NCBI GenBank assembly: GCA_017467515.1
Contig: JAFUSU010000026.1
Location: 1 to 64,000, forward strand
Direction of reading: 5' to 3'
Length of the DNA: 64,000 bases
DNA from: Alphaproteobacteria bacterium
GTDB lineage: Bacteria; Pseudomonadota; Alphaproteobacteria; RF32; CAG-239
Part shown: positions 52,377 to 61,016 of the stretch, piece after piece
Position numbering within the stretch: position 1 is the first letter of the stretch
Layout: the number at the start of each line of letters is the position of its first letter
Translations under genes and position numbers: made by a program
Notes under the pieces: model-generated
The model's input: only the letters and a program-made list of their open reading frames with translations
What the model was told of the DNA's origin: nothing
The model's database searches: none

Positions 52377-53197
52377 TGCAAAACTTCTCTTATCATATGC
52401 ACACCAATAATTTAGGTATTTTTGACGGTCAAAACACACCTATAGAGATGATAAAAAGATCAGAGGAAATAGGATTTAAAAAGATAGGAATAAGCAATCA
52501 TTTGGCTTTTCATCCCAATATGCCCTCACAATCAAAAATGTTTTTCTCTGATTTTAATAAAGCATGCGACATATATAAAAGTGTTATTGAAGATATTAGA
52601 ACAGCGTCTTTAAAGGCAAAAATAGATGTACGTGTCGGTTTTGAGGTTGATTTCTTTTCCTCTTATCAATGGCGATCTCTGTTTGAAAAAATAAAAAAAG
52701 AAATAAAAGCAGATTACTATATAGGAGCAACACATTATTTACGCGACGAATCTGAAAATTATATAATGAACCTTTATTATATGAAAAGAAACCCGCAAAT
52801 TAAAATAAGTGAAAAAGATTTAACAGTGTATTTAAACATTTATTGGGACAATATAATAGAATCGATAAAGAGCGGATATTTTAATTTTATAGCACATCTT
52901 GATGTTTGCAAGTTGTTTGGTTTTTGTCTTGATAAAAAATGGGATGAGAAAAAATATGAGGTTATAGAAACACTGGAAAAATACAAACAACCTTATGAGT
53001 TAAACACTAGTGGCTGGACAAAGGTTGGAGAACAACACCCTCATACGTGGATGATTGAAGAACTCAATAAAAGAAATGTTCCTGTTATTGTGAGTGACGA
53101 TGCGCATTCCGTTATTATGCTTGCACAACATTTTGAACAAGCAGAATCGTTTTTAAGTAAAATGAACTATAAATGCAGATATTGTCCTGAATTTTAG
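52376..53197 (+). CDS. PHP-domain phosphoesterase, histidinol-phosphatase-like
   Basis: A 273-residue protein with PHP metal-binding motifs: HMHT (7-10), ISNHLAF (His42), FEVDF with a metal-binding Glu, AHLDVCK and VSDDAHS. Resembles HisK histidinol phosphatase, but no other histidine genes are near, so another phosphate ester is as likely. It overlaps the HD gene by one base; together they form a two-gene insert between mnmG and rsmG, which are neighbours in most bacteria. Confidence 0.8.
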   Translation: MQNFSYHMHTNNLGIFDGQNTPIEMIKRSEEIGFKKIGISNHLAFHPNMPSQSKMFFSDFNKACDIYKSVIEDIRTASLKAKIDVRVGFEVDFFSSYQWRSLFEKIKKEIKADYYIGATHYLRDESENYIMNLYYMKRNPQIKISEKDLTVYLNIYWDNIIESIKSGYFNFIAHLDVCKLFGFCLDKKWDEKKYEVIETLEKYKQPYELNTSGWTKVGEQHPHTWMIEELNKRNVPVIVSDDAHSVIMLAQHFEQAESFLSKMNYKCRYCPEF

Positions 53198-53325
53198 ATT
53201 TTTTGATTCAAAAAACGTTGTTTATCTATCTGAATTTAAAAAATAAATAGAATTAAAGTTTAAATGTGTTTATAACTTAAAATTTTTTATTTTAAATTTT
53301 TTTTGAAAAATGTATAAATTTTTCT

Positions 53326-53952
53326 ATGGAAAATTTAATAGAAAAAATGAATGTTTCACGTGAAACAATTACAAAACTGAAAGCTTATGAAAAATCTCTA
53401 AAAGAGTGGCAAAATAAGTTTAATTTAGTTAGTAATAACTCACTGAACGACGCTTGGAACAGGCATTTTTTGGACTCTCTGCAACTAATGGAATATATTC
53501 CGGATGATGCAAAAACATTACTCGATTTGGGATCGGGGGCTGGTTTTCCGGCAATGGTTATCGCAATAGCTTCTGCTCAAAGACTGCCTGATTTAAAAGT
53601 AAGTTTGGTTGAGAGTGTCAAAAAAAAGACACTGTATTTAAACGCTGTTCGGGATCTATGCGGAGTTAATGTCAATATTGTGAACGATCGCATTGAAAAT
53701 ATTGATCAGCAAAAAGTTGATGTTATTACCTCTCGAGCAATGTGCAATTTAACAGATTTATTAAAATACGCATATCGCTTTACAACAAAAAAAACTACTT
53801 TAATTTTTCCAAAAGGAAAGAGTTATCAAGTTGAACTTGATAATGCAAAAAAATACTGGCACTTTGATTGTAAAATTAAACAAAATAAAATTTGCAGTGA
53901 AGGTGTTATCCTGTTAATCACTGATTTATCACCTCTTAAAGGAGTTAAATAA
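53326..53952 (+). CDS. rsmG: 16S rRNA 7-methylguanosine methyltransferase RsmG (GidB)
   Basis: RsmG methylates G527 of 16S rRNA. The 208-residue protein has the SAM motif LLDLGSGAGFPAMVIAI and the family's FNLVSNN and DAWNRHFLDSLQL blocks. The codons for NVSRETI (residues 9-15) contain the second parS site. The gene overlaps parA by one base. Confidence 0.96.
   Translation: MENLIEKMNVSRETITKLKAYEKSLKEWQNKFNLVSNNSLNDAWNRHFLDSLQLMEYIPDDAKTLLDLGSGAGFPAMVIAIASAQRLPDLKVSLVESVKKKTLYLNAVRDLCGVNVNIVNDRIENIDQQKVDVITSRAMCNLTDLLKYAYRFTTKKTTLIFPKGKSYQVELDNAKKYWHFDCKIKQNKICSEGVILLITDLSPLKGVK
53352..53367. promoter_or_regulatory. parS site 2, inside rsmG
   Basis: TGTTTCACGTGAAACA, identical to the site at 51448. 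It lies 1.4 kb before parB's partner gene parA, and within 10 kb of the proposed origin. Confidence 0.93.
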
Positions 53953-54731
53953 TGCCAAGAATAATTGCAATAGCAAACCGTAAAGGCGGTGTAGGAAAAA
54001 CAACGACAACCGTTAATATTGCCACGGCAATGGCTGCTACGGGAAAAAAAGTTCTCGTTGTTGATTTGGATCCTCAAGGGAATGCGTCTACCTCAATGGG
54101 AATCAATAAAAGAGGAAGAATGGCTTCTTCTTATGAGGTTTTATTAGGGGAAAAATCAGTTTCTGAAGCTGTTGTATGGACTGAAGTACGCAATTTTTCA
54201 ATTATACCTTCATCTCCTGATTTGGCAGGTGCTGAGGTTGAATTAATAGACTTGGAACACAGAGAATTTATGCTTAAAGAAGCTCTTGTAAAGGGTGCCT
54301 TAAATTATGATTATGTGTTAATCGACTGCCCGCCGTCACTGAGCTTGGTTACAATCAACGCATTAGTTGCGGCAAATGCCGTGATTGTTCCTCTGCAATG
54401 TGAGTTTTTAGCACTTGAGGGAATTACAGATTTAATAAAGAATATCAATATAATAAAGAAACGTTTTAACCCAACACTTGAACTTCAAGGTGTGGTTTTA
54501 ACAATGTACGACAAACGCAATAATCTTTCACAAATGGTTGAAGATGATGTAAGAAATTACTTTGGTAAAAAAGTCTATCAGACTGTTATTCCAAGAAATG
54601 TCAGAATTTCCGAGGCCCCATCACACGGAAAACCTGTACTGTTGTATGATTTCAGATGTCCGGGATCGCAGGCGTATATAAGCCTCACCGGTGAAGTTTT
54701 AAGAAGAGAAAAGGAATTGTTGGCATGCTAG
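53952..54731 (+). CDS. parA: Chromosome partition ATPase ParA
   Basis: ParA binds DNA in its ATP form and pulls ParB-parS complexes apart. The 259-residue protein has the deviant Walker A KGGVGKTTTTVN (10-21), DLDPQGNAS and DCPPSLSLVTINA. Short ParA without an N-terminal HTH, as in chromosomal types. Overlaps rsmG and parB. Confidence 0.97.
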   Translation: MPRIIAIANRKGGVGKTTTTVNIATAMAATGKKVLVVDLDPQGNASTSMGINKRGRMASSYEVLLGEKSVSEAVVWTEVRNFSIIPSSPDLAGAEVELIDLEHREFMLKEALVKGALNYDYVLIDCPPSLSLVTINALVAANAVIVPLQCEFLALEGITDLIKNINIIKKRFNPTLELQGVVLTMYDKRNNLSQMVEDDVRNYFGKKVYQTVIPRNVRISEAPSHGKPVLLYDFRCPGSQAYISLTGEVLRREKELLAC

Positions 54732-55729
54732 ATAACGAATTTGACATAAAAACAAAAGAAGAAATCAATCCGCATAAAAGGAAAAGTTTAGGGAGAGGCT
54801 TAGGTGCCTTGCTCGGTGATGATGATTTAGAAGAAGAAATATCCCTGACAGAGAACAAGAAAAACAACAATCCGACTTTGATTGATGTCAGTTTAATTAA
54901 ACCAAGTCGTTTTCAGCCAAGAACAGAGTTTGATGAAACAGCTCTTGATGCTCTGGCTCAGTCAATAAAAGACAAAGGCGTTTTGCAACCTTTATTGGTT
55001 CGCAAAACAGAATTCGGATATGAACTTATTGCCGGTGAAAGACGGTGGAGAGCGGCACAAAGAGCCGGATTGAACAAAGTTCCCGTTATAGAAAAAGAAC
55101 TTAAAGATGAAGAAGCATTAGAAGTTGCGTTAGTGGAAAATTTACTGCGTGAAAACCTGTCAGCAATAGAAGAAGCCGAAGCTCTGCAAAGATTAATGAA
55201 TGAATTTTCACACACACAGGAAGCTTTATCACAGGTTATCGGTAAATCCCGAAGCTACATAGCAAACACACTTCGTTTGCTTAATTTACCGGAAAAAATA
55301 AAAAATTACATTAAAGAAGGCAAATTAACTGCCGGACACGCCAGACAATTAATAGGTTTTGATAATGCAGAACAACTTGCGGAACAAATCATAAAAAAAG
55401 ATTTAAGTGTCAGAAAAGTTGAGGATTTGGTTGCTAAAATCAAAGCGGGTAAACCGGAAGAAAAGAAAAAAACACGATCAGAAGATGTTATAGACATTGA
55501 AAAAAGCCTTAATAAAAGTTTGGGATTAAGGATAAAGATAACCCCCAGCAAGCAAGGCGGTGGAAAAGTTGTTTTACAGTATGCATCTCCGGCAGAACTT
55601 GATATGATAATCGATATCTTAGAGCAAAAAAGAAATGTTCAAAGCACTGCAACTGTTGCGCCTGTTCCATTACAGGCATCGGCAGCTCCGGCAGGAAATG
55701 AAAAATTTTCAATTAAAATAGTAGACTAA
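54725..55729 (+). CDS. parB: Chromosome partition protein ParB
   Basis: ParB is a CTP-dependent DNA clamp that loads at parS. The 334-residue protein has an N-terminal GRGLGALLGD ParA-interaction segment, the CTP-binding ParB/Srx domain with IAGERRWRAAQRAG, the HTH (about 170-210, TQEALSQVIGKSRSYIANTLRLL) and a C-terminal dimerisation region (KVVLQYASPAELDMIIDIL). Overlaps parA by 7 bp. Confidence 0.97.
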   Translation: MLDNEFDIKTKEEINPHKRKSLGRGLGALLGDDDLEEEISLTENKKNNNPTLIDVSLIKPSRFQPRTEFDETALDALAQSIKDKGVLQPLLVRKTEFGYELIAGERRWRAAQRAGLNKVPVIEKELKDEEALEVALVENLLRENLSAIEEAEALQRLMNEFSHTQEALSQVIGKSRSYIANTLRLLNLPEKIKNYIKEGKLTAGHARQLIGFDNAEQLAEQIIKKDLSVRKVEDLVAKIKAGKPEEKKKTRSEDVIDIEKSLNKSLGLRIKITPSKQGGGKVVLQYASPAELDMIIDILEQKRNVQSTATVAPVPLQASAAPAGNEKFSIKIVD

Positions 55730-55742
55730 TAAGGAATAAAAA

Positions 55743-55997
55743 ATGACAATACTTGAGAAAATGAAGGAAAAATGTGCAGCTGCAGGCTATGTTCCAACCG
55801 CAAATATTGAAAAAATAGCAAAAGCAAAAACAATGATGTTTGGCGATACGGAATGGAGCCGATGCCCTTGTGATGGAAATAATCCGGCCCGTTATTGTAT
55901 TTCCGAGCTGTGTCGGAGTGATATTGAAAATAAAGGTATTTGTCATTGCAATTGTTATACAAAAGCAGATAACAGCAAAATCAAAAAAGCAGAATAA
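55743..55997 (+). CDS. Ferredoxin-thioredoxin-reductase-like small cysteine-rich protein
   Basis: An 84-residue protein with seven cysteines in its second half: CPC (41-43), Cys52, Cys57 and CHC-N-C (67-71). The order CPC ... C ... DIE-x-x-G-x-CxC resembles the catalytic beta chain of ferredoxin-thioredoxin reductase, where such cysteines hold a 4Fe-4S cluster and a redox-active disulphide. The middle motif is C-X4-C rather than CPC, so activity is unsure. It follows parB by 13 bp and ends at a terminator, making it the last gene of the mnmG-parB operon. Confidence 0.6.
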   Translation: MTILEKMKEKCAAAGYVPTANIEKIAKAKTMMFGDTEWSRCPCDGNNPARYCISELCRSDIENKGICHCNCYTKADNSKIKKAE

Positions 55998-56020
55998 TCT
56001 TCACTTTTTATTTATAAAAA

Positions 56021-56050
56021 CCGTCTACTATATGGTGGACGGTTTTTTTT
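56021..56050 (+). terminator. Terminator of the mnmG-parB operon
   Basis: CCGTCTAC (56021-56028) pairs with GTGGACGG (56035-56042, one G-T pair), followed by eight Ts. Confidence 0.9.
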
Positions 56051-56118
56051 ATATTTATTTTTATTTGCTTTTAGAGAAAAGAGCAAATATACTGTAAGAA
56101 AAATAAAAGGATATGGCC

Positions 56119-57099
56119 ATGAGTTTTTTCAAAAAATTGTTTTTAGGAAGCATCGCGCTGAGCTTTATTTTAATAGGGGGAAGCGGAACACAAAGTTCTA
56201 ATATGCTCTTGCAGGGCGGAGGTTTTATAGGCCTGATTATAGGTTTGGTTGCGCTGTATCTTTTTACAAAAATGGCGTGGAAAGCAATGGGATGCCTGCC
56301 GTCATTTATCGTTATTATGAGTATTGTCTGTTTTATAATTTATGCTATTGGTGGTTTTAATAACGGTTTAGGCGGTGTCATTCAAAATTTAAAAACATTT
56401 GTAAATGGCCAAAATACCTTGGCAACGCCTCAATTAAAAGCACCGGAACCGAAACAATCTTCAACACCTAAGCTAAGTGAGAATTTTACGGAAGAAACAC
56501 AACAGGAACAAACGATTCCCCAAACGCAGGGGCAAAAAGATAATGGCGGTTTTATGGGGTTATTAAATAGTATAACGGGTGGAAATAACCAGCCCTCGCA
56601 ACCCAGCTATGATTCTTTGCCGAGTTTTACAAGTCAGGTGTCTGTTATAACGGCAGATACGCTGAATGTTCAAGGATATAAAGTAAAGTTGTACGGTATT
56701 GCTGCACCGGATTTAACACAAACTTGCGCAAACAAGACAGGAGCCTCATATAATTGCGGACAGCAAGCAGCCTTATGGCTAAGCAGTTGGTTAACGACAA
56801 ATCCGGTTACTTGCAGAGTAATGAAAGAGTTTGGTAATGGAAATATGGTTGCCGTATGTTCTTTAGGACAATATGATTTAGGGGCGGCACTGGTTAATGC
56901 GGGATGGGCAGTTGCAGACCCGAAAGAAGGTGAAATTTATAGGCCTTACGAAGATAATGCCCGTCAAAAAAGAAACGGTTTATGGCAAGGTAAATTTTAT
57001 AAACCATGGGATTGGAAAGCAATTCAGAAACGCAAACCGCAATATAAAGTTAAAATAATTCAGGATAATCCTAATCGAAAAAGTTTTTTTAAGTTTTAA
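56119..57099 (+). CDS. Membrane-anchored thermonuclease-like protein
   Basis: About 326 residues. The ATG at 56119 has AAAGG eight bases upstream; the ATG at 56113 is too close to it. Three hydrophobic segments (about 7-24, 32-52, 58-78) lead to a Pro/Gln-rich linker (about 95-170) and a C-terminal staphylococcal-nuclease-type OB fold: VITADTLNVQGYKVKLYGIAAPDL, CGQQAALWLSSWL, NAGWAVADP, ARQKRNGLWQG. Two of the usual catalytic arginines cannot be clearly identified, so it may bind rather than cut nucleic acid. Cysteines in the domain suggest a periplasmic location. Confidence 0.75.
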   Translation: MSFFKKLFLGSIALSFILIGGSGTQSSNMLLQGGGFIGLIIGLVALYLFTKMAWKAMGCLPSFIVIMSIVCFIIYAIGGFNNGLGGVIQNLKTFVNGQNTLATPQLKAPEPKQSSTPKLSENFTEETQQEQTIPQTQGQKDNGGFMGLLNSITGGNNQPSQPSYDSLPSFTSQVSVITADTLNVQGYKVKLYGIAAPDLTQTCANKTGASYNCGQQAALWLSSWLTTNPVTCRVMKEFGNGNMVAVCSLGQYDLGAALVNAGWAVADPKEGEIYRPYEDNARQKRNGLWQGKFYKPWDWKAIQKRKPQYKVKIIQDNPNRKSFFKF

Positions 57100-57103
57100 A
57101 TAA

Positions 57104-57574
57104 ATGAATGAATTAAAGCTTATATTTTATTGTAACAGCGAAGAAAAAACATCAGAACTTGCAAAAAGAGTCGCCATTTTAAGCCGCAAAGGAGATGTTT
57201 TTGCACTCTATGGAACATTAGGGATGGGAAAAAGCGTTTTTGCGCGTGCTTTTGTGCAAGAACTATGCGGACAAACAGATGTTCCAAGCCCTACTTTTAC
57301 ATTGGTTCAAATGTACGATGCGCCGGATTTTGAAATATATCATTTTGATTTATATCGCCTCAAAAGTCCGGAAGAAATTTTTGAATTAGGTATGGAAGAA
57401 GCCGTTTATGAAGGTGTTTGCTTAATTGAGTGGCCTGAAAAAATGGGTGGCTATTTACCTAAAAAGACCATAAAAATAAATATAACAGCTCAATCAAACG
57501 GTCGCCAAATAGAATTTATTTTTAATAATCAAGAAACATACAATCGATTTTCAGGGATTAAGGAAAATCAATGA
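57104..57574 (+). CDS. tsaE: tRNA t6A biosynthesis ATPase TsaE
   Basis: TsaE is the ATPase that resets the TsaD-TsaB complex during t6A formation. The 156-residue protein has the P-loop GTLGMGKSVFARAF (38-51), PSPTFTLVQMY and EWPEKMG. Overlaps the next gene by 4 bp. TsaD is at 25,279. Confidence 0.93.
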   Translation: MNELKLIFYCNSEEKTSELAKRVAILSRKGDVFALYGTLGMGKSVFARAFVQELCGQTDVPSPTFTLVQMYDAPDFEIYHFDLYRLKSPEEIFELGMEEAVYEGVCLIEWPEKMGGYLPKKTIKINITAQSNGRQIEFIFNNQETYNRFSGIKENQ

Positions 57575-57990
57575 ACAATATCTATGCCACCTGTGTTTCC
57601 TTAAATAAAAAAGGGATTTTATTGCTTGGCAAATCCGGTTCCGGAAAATCTGATTTGGCTTTAAGGTTAATAGAACAGTGCGGAGCAGTATTGGTTGCCG
57701 ATGACAGAACAAATTTATTTGTAAAAAACGGAGAATTATGCGCAAGTTGTCCGGATAACATTAAAGGATTACTTGAAGTTAGAGGAGTCGGAATTGTTAA
57801 GAAAAAACATTTAATCAACACAAAAATAAAACTTGTTGCTGAGTTGTCTGAAAAAGAAGAACAGATTGAGCGTTTACCAACAAAGGAATATACAGATATT
57901 GAGGGCATAAAAATACGAAAAATAAAGGTGTATCCTTTTGAAATCAGTGCGGCTTATAAAGTAAAATTAGTTTGTGATGAATTAGAATAA
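57571..57990 (+). CDS. hprK: HPr kinase/phosphorylase C-terminal domain protein
   Basis: A 139-residue protein equal to the catalytic domain of HprK: P-loop LLGKSGSGKSDLALRLI (15-31), VADDRTNLF, and the signature LEVRGVGIV. The N-terminal domain of the Firmicute enzyme is absent, as in other alphaproteobacteria, where HprK regulates the nitrogen-type phosphotransferase system. No HPr or EIIA gene is in the window. Confidence 0.88.
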   Translation: MNNIYATCVSLNKKGILLLGKSGSGKSDLALRLIEQCGAVLVADDRTNLFVKNGELCASCPDNIKGLLEVRGVGIVKKKHLINTKIKLVAELSEKEEQIERLPTKEYTDIEGIKIRKIKVYPFEISAAYKVKLVCDELE

Positions 57991-58066
57991 GGCGGTTGAT
58001 TTTTTTGCTGGTTCAGCTAATATACAGACAAGTATTTTAAATCTCAGGTTGTGAAAGTTAAGATAA

Positions 58067-58855
58067 ATGATAAAGTTTATGGAAAAATTTTTACGTCGCT
58101 TAGGTAAAACAGGCGTAACTTTTATTTGTCGTCTGGGTGAATTATCATTATTTATCGGTCGAGCTTTGTATAATTGTATGACACCACCGTTTTATTTTAA
58201 ATTGCTTGGTCGTCAATTTTTGGATATTGGTTTTTACTCTTTACCGGTTGTTGCTCTAACAACAATTTTTGCGGGTATGGTTATTGCATTGCAGACATAT
58301 TCAGGGTTTTCGAGCTATGGAGCAGAAAGCGCTGTTGCTGCTGTTGTTTTAATTTCGGTAACCCGAGAATTAGCCCCTGTTTTTTGCGGATTAATGGTTG
58401 CCGGACGAATAGGTGCCGCAATGGCCGCAGAAATAGGAACAATGCGCGTTACAGAACAAATTGATGCCTTAACGACATTATCAACCAATCCTTTCAAATA
58501 TCTTGTTACACCCAGAATTTTGGCAGGAATTATTGTATTACCTTTGTTAGTGATTGTTGGGGATATCATTGGTATTTTCGGTGGCTATGTTGTTAGTATT
58601 TATCAGCTTGATTTTAATCCGGCAAACTACATTAATTCGACAATTGATGAACTTCAAACAATTGATATTGTAACAGGTTTGATAAAAGGGGCCGTTTTCG
58701 GATTTATTATTTCATTAATGGGGTGCTATAACGGTTACAAATCTCGCGGTGGTGCTCAAGGTGTCGGTGAAGCGACAACAAATGCAGTAGTGACATCTTC
58801 AATCCTTATTTTAATTTTTAACTACATTATTACCGGTATGCTGTTTACCAAATAG
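58067..58855 (+). CDS. mlaE: MlaE-type phospholipid transport permease
   Basis: Inner-membrane permease of the Mla system, which moves phospholipids between the membranes. The 262-residue protein has five to six membrane segments, an amphipathic N-terminal helix, and the family blocks FAGMVIALQTYSGF, RELAPVFCGLMVAGRIGAAMAAEIGTM and GCYNGYKSRGGAQGVGEATT. A second ATG at 58079 is possible. Followed by mlaF after 11 bp; mlaD is not present nearby. Confidence 0.94.
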   Translation: MIKFMEKFLRRLGKTGVTFICRLGELSLFIGRALYNCMTPPFYFKLLGRQFLDIGFYSLPVVALTTIFAGMVIALQTYSGFSSYGAESAVAAVVLISVTRELAPVFCGLMVAGRIGAAMAAEIGTMRVTEQIDALTTLSTNPFKYLVTPRILAGIIVLPLLVIVGDIIGIFGGYVVSIYQLDFNPANYINSTIDELQTIDIVTGLIKGAVFGFIISLMGCYNGYKSRGGAQGVGEATTNAVVTSSILILIFNYIITGMLFTK

Positions 58856-58866
58856 GAGTTTCAAAA

Positions 58867-59631
58867 ATGACAGAAAATAAAATAGAAATTCGCGGTCTTC
58901 ATAAGGCGTTTGGTAAAAAGAAAGTTTTGGACGGTGTTGATATAGATGTTAAAAAAGGAGAATCTTTGGTTGTTATCGGCGGATCCGGTACGGGAAAATC
59001 TGTTTTAATCAAATGTATTCAAGGTATTTTAACACCGGATTCCGGTTCTATTAAAATAGATGATGTTGATATCACGCAAATTTCTCATAAAGAAGCAGAG
59101 CAAAGCTATGCTAAAATGGGAATGTTGTTTCAGGGCGCGGCTTTGTTTGACAGCTTAAAAGTTTGGGAAAATGTAGCATTCGGACTCATTGAAAATCAAA
59201 AAATGCCTCGTCGTGAAGCAAAAACGGAAGCAATACGCGTTTTGAGGCAGGTTGGTTTGGCGCCAGATGTGGCAGATTTGTCCCCATCAGAATTATCCGG
59301 AGGTATGCAGAAACGTGTTGGTTTGGCGCGCGCCATAGCCACAAAACCGGAAATTATTTTCTTTGATGAACCGACAACTGGTCTTGATCCTATAATGTCA
59401 GACGTCATTAATGATTTGATTATAGAGTCTGTTAAAGGAATTGGGGCTACGGCTTTAACAATTACGCACGATATGGCTTCGGCGCGCAAAATTGCCGATA
59501 AAATAGCTATGCTTTACAAAGGGAAGATTATTTGGCAGGGAACCGTTAAAGAAATGGATAAAACAGATAATCCGTATGTAAAACAATTTATTAAAGGAAG
59601 TTCTCAAGGACCTATCAGTGTTGAGGTATAA
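58867..59631 (+). CDS. mlaF: MlaF-type ATP-binding protein
   Basis: ATPase partner of MlaE. The 254-residue protein has Walker A GGSGTGKS (40-47), Q-loop, the signature LSGGMQKR characteristic of MCE-system ATPases, Walker B IIFFDEPTTGLD and the C-terminal extension typical of the group. Confidence 0.95.
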   Translation: MTENKIEIRGLHKAFGKKKVLDGVDIDVKKGESLVVIGGSGTGKSVLIKCIQGILTPDSGSIKIDDVDITQISHKEAEQSYAKMGMLFQGAALFDSLKVWENVAFGLIENQKMPRREAKTEAIRVLRQVGLAPDVADLSPSELSGGMQKRVGLARAIATKPEIIFFDEPTTGLDPIMSDVINDLIIESVKGIGATALTITHDMASARKIADKIAMLYKGKIIWQGTVKEMDKTDNPYVKQFIKGSSQGPISVEV

Positions 59632-59633
59632 AA

Positions 59634-61007
59634 GTGGCAAAAAAAGGAGCAACAGAATTTATATGTCAAACCTGCGGTGCGGCCTATCCTAAATGGCAGG
59701 GCCGATGTGATTCTTGCGGAGAATGGAATACAATTGTTGAAGAAAAAGTAACAGGTGAAGGTTTTTCAAATTTTGCTCCGAAAAAAAAAGGTCAAATGCT
59801 TGAGTTCGTTCCTTTGAGCGGTGTTCAGGAAAAATTAGTCAGACTGGAAACAAGTATCAAAGAATTAGATCGTGTCAGTGGCGGCGGATTAGTTCCCGGT
59901 TCTGTTATTTTAGTTGGCGGAGATCCGGGAATAGGTAAATCAACTTTATTACTGCAAACCTGCGCAAAAATAGCGGATAAAGATACCGATTATGAATGTT
60001 ATTATATTTCAGGAGAAGAAGCGATTGATCAGGTCAGAATCAGAGCAAAACGTCTGGGTTTAGAGCAATCTCCGGTAAAATTAACAAGCGCCACGGATGT
60101 TAAAAACATAATAACAACACTTGAAAAATCAAAAGCAACCGTTGTCATCATAGATTCCATTCAAACAATGTATTTGGAGGAAGTTGAATCCACTCCGGGA
60201 AGTGTGGCTCAAGTTCGAGCTTGCGCTTATGAACTGATAAAATTGGCAAAAAAGAAAGGATTCGTGCTGTTTTTGGTAGGGCACGTTACCAAACAGGGAT
60301 CTATCGCCGGACCTCGTGTTTTGGAGCATATGGTTGATACGGTGCTTTATTTTGAAGGCGAAAGAGGACATCATTTCAGAATTTTACGAGCGGTTAAAAA
60401 TCGTTACGGAGCGACAGATGAAATCGGTGTTTTTGAAATGCAGGATAAGGGCTTGGTAGAAGTCGAAAATCCATCAGCTTTATTCTTAGCGGAAAGGCAG
60501 GGGAATATTTCCGGTTCATGTGTTTTTGCAGGGATAGAGGGATCAAGGCCTGTTTTGGTGGAAATTCAGGCATTGGTGAGCCCGACCGGATACGCAAGTC
60601 CCAAAAGAGCTGTTGTCGGGTGGGATTCCAACAGATTGGCGATGGTTTTGGCTGTGTTGGAAGCGCGTTGCGGTATGAATTTATCTTCTCAAGACGTTTA
60701 CTTAAACATAGCGGGCGGATTGAAAATATCAGAACCTGCGGCTGATTTGGCGGTAGCCATGGCTGTTATTTCTTCGCTGACCAATAAACCATTACCGGCA
60801 GATGCCGTTATTTTCGGAGAAATAGGATTATCCGGAGAAATTCGTTCAGTCGGACAGCCTAATGCTCGTTTAAAAGAAGCGCACAAATTAGGGTTTAATA
60901 ATGCGATAACGCCGCCAACACACGGCAATGAAAAAAAGAACACCTCATATGATATGAATATCTATGAAATAGGCAATGTTCAGAGATTAATTAATTGGTT
61001 TAACTAG
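59634..61007 (+). CDS. radA: DNA repair protein RadA (Sms)
   Basis: RadA is a DnaB-like branch-migration helicase in recombination. GTG start at 59634 with GAGG eight bases upstream, two bases after mlaF. The 457-residue protein has the zinc finger ICQTCGAAYPKWQGRCDSCG (about 10-29), Walker A GGDPGIGKST, the KNRYGATDEIG motif and a C-terminal Lon-type domain. Confidence 0.97.
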   Translation: MAKKGATEFICQTCGAAYPKWQGRCDSCGEWNTIVEEKVTGEGFSNFAPKKKGQMLEFVPLSGVQEKLVRLETSIKELDRVSGGGLVPGSVILVGGDPGIGKSTLLLQTCAKIADKDTDYECYYISGEEAIDQVRIRAKRLGLEQSPVKLTSATDVKNIITTLEKSKATVVIIDSIQTMYLEEVESTPGSVAQVRACAYELIKLAKKKGFVLFLVGHVTKQGSIAGPRVLEHMVDTVLYFEGERGHHFRILRAVKNRYGATDEIGVFEMQDKGLVEVENPSALFLAERQGNISGSCVFAGIEGSRPVLVEIQALVSPTGYASPKRAVVGWDSNRLAMVLAVLEARCGMNLSSQDVYLNIAGGLKISEPAADLAVAMAVISSLTNKPLPADAVIFGEIGLSGEIRSVGQPNARLKEAHKLGFNNAITPPTHGNEKKNTSYDMNIYEIGNVQRLINWFN

Positions 61008-61016
61008 GACATAACA

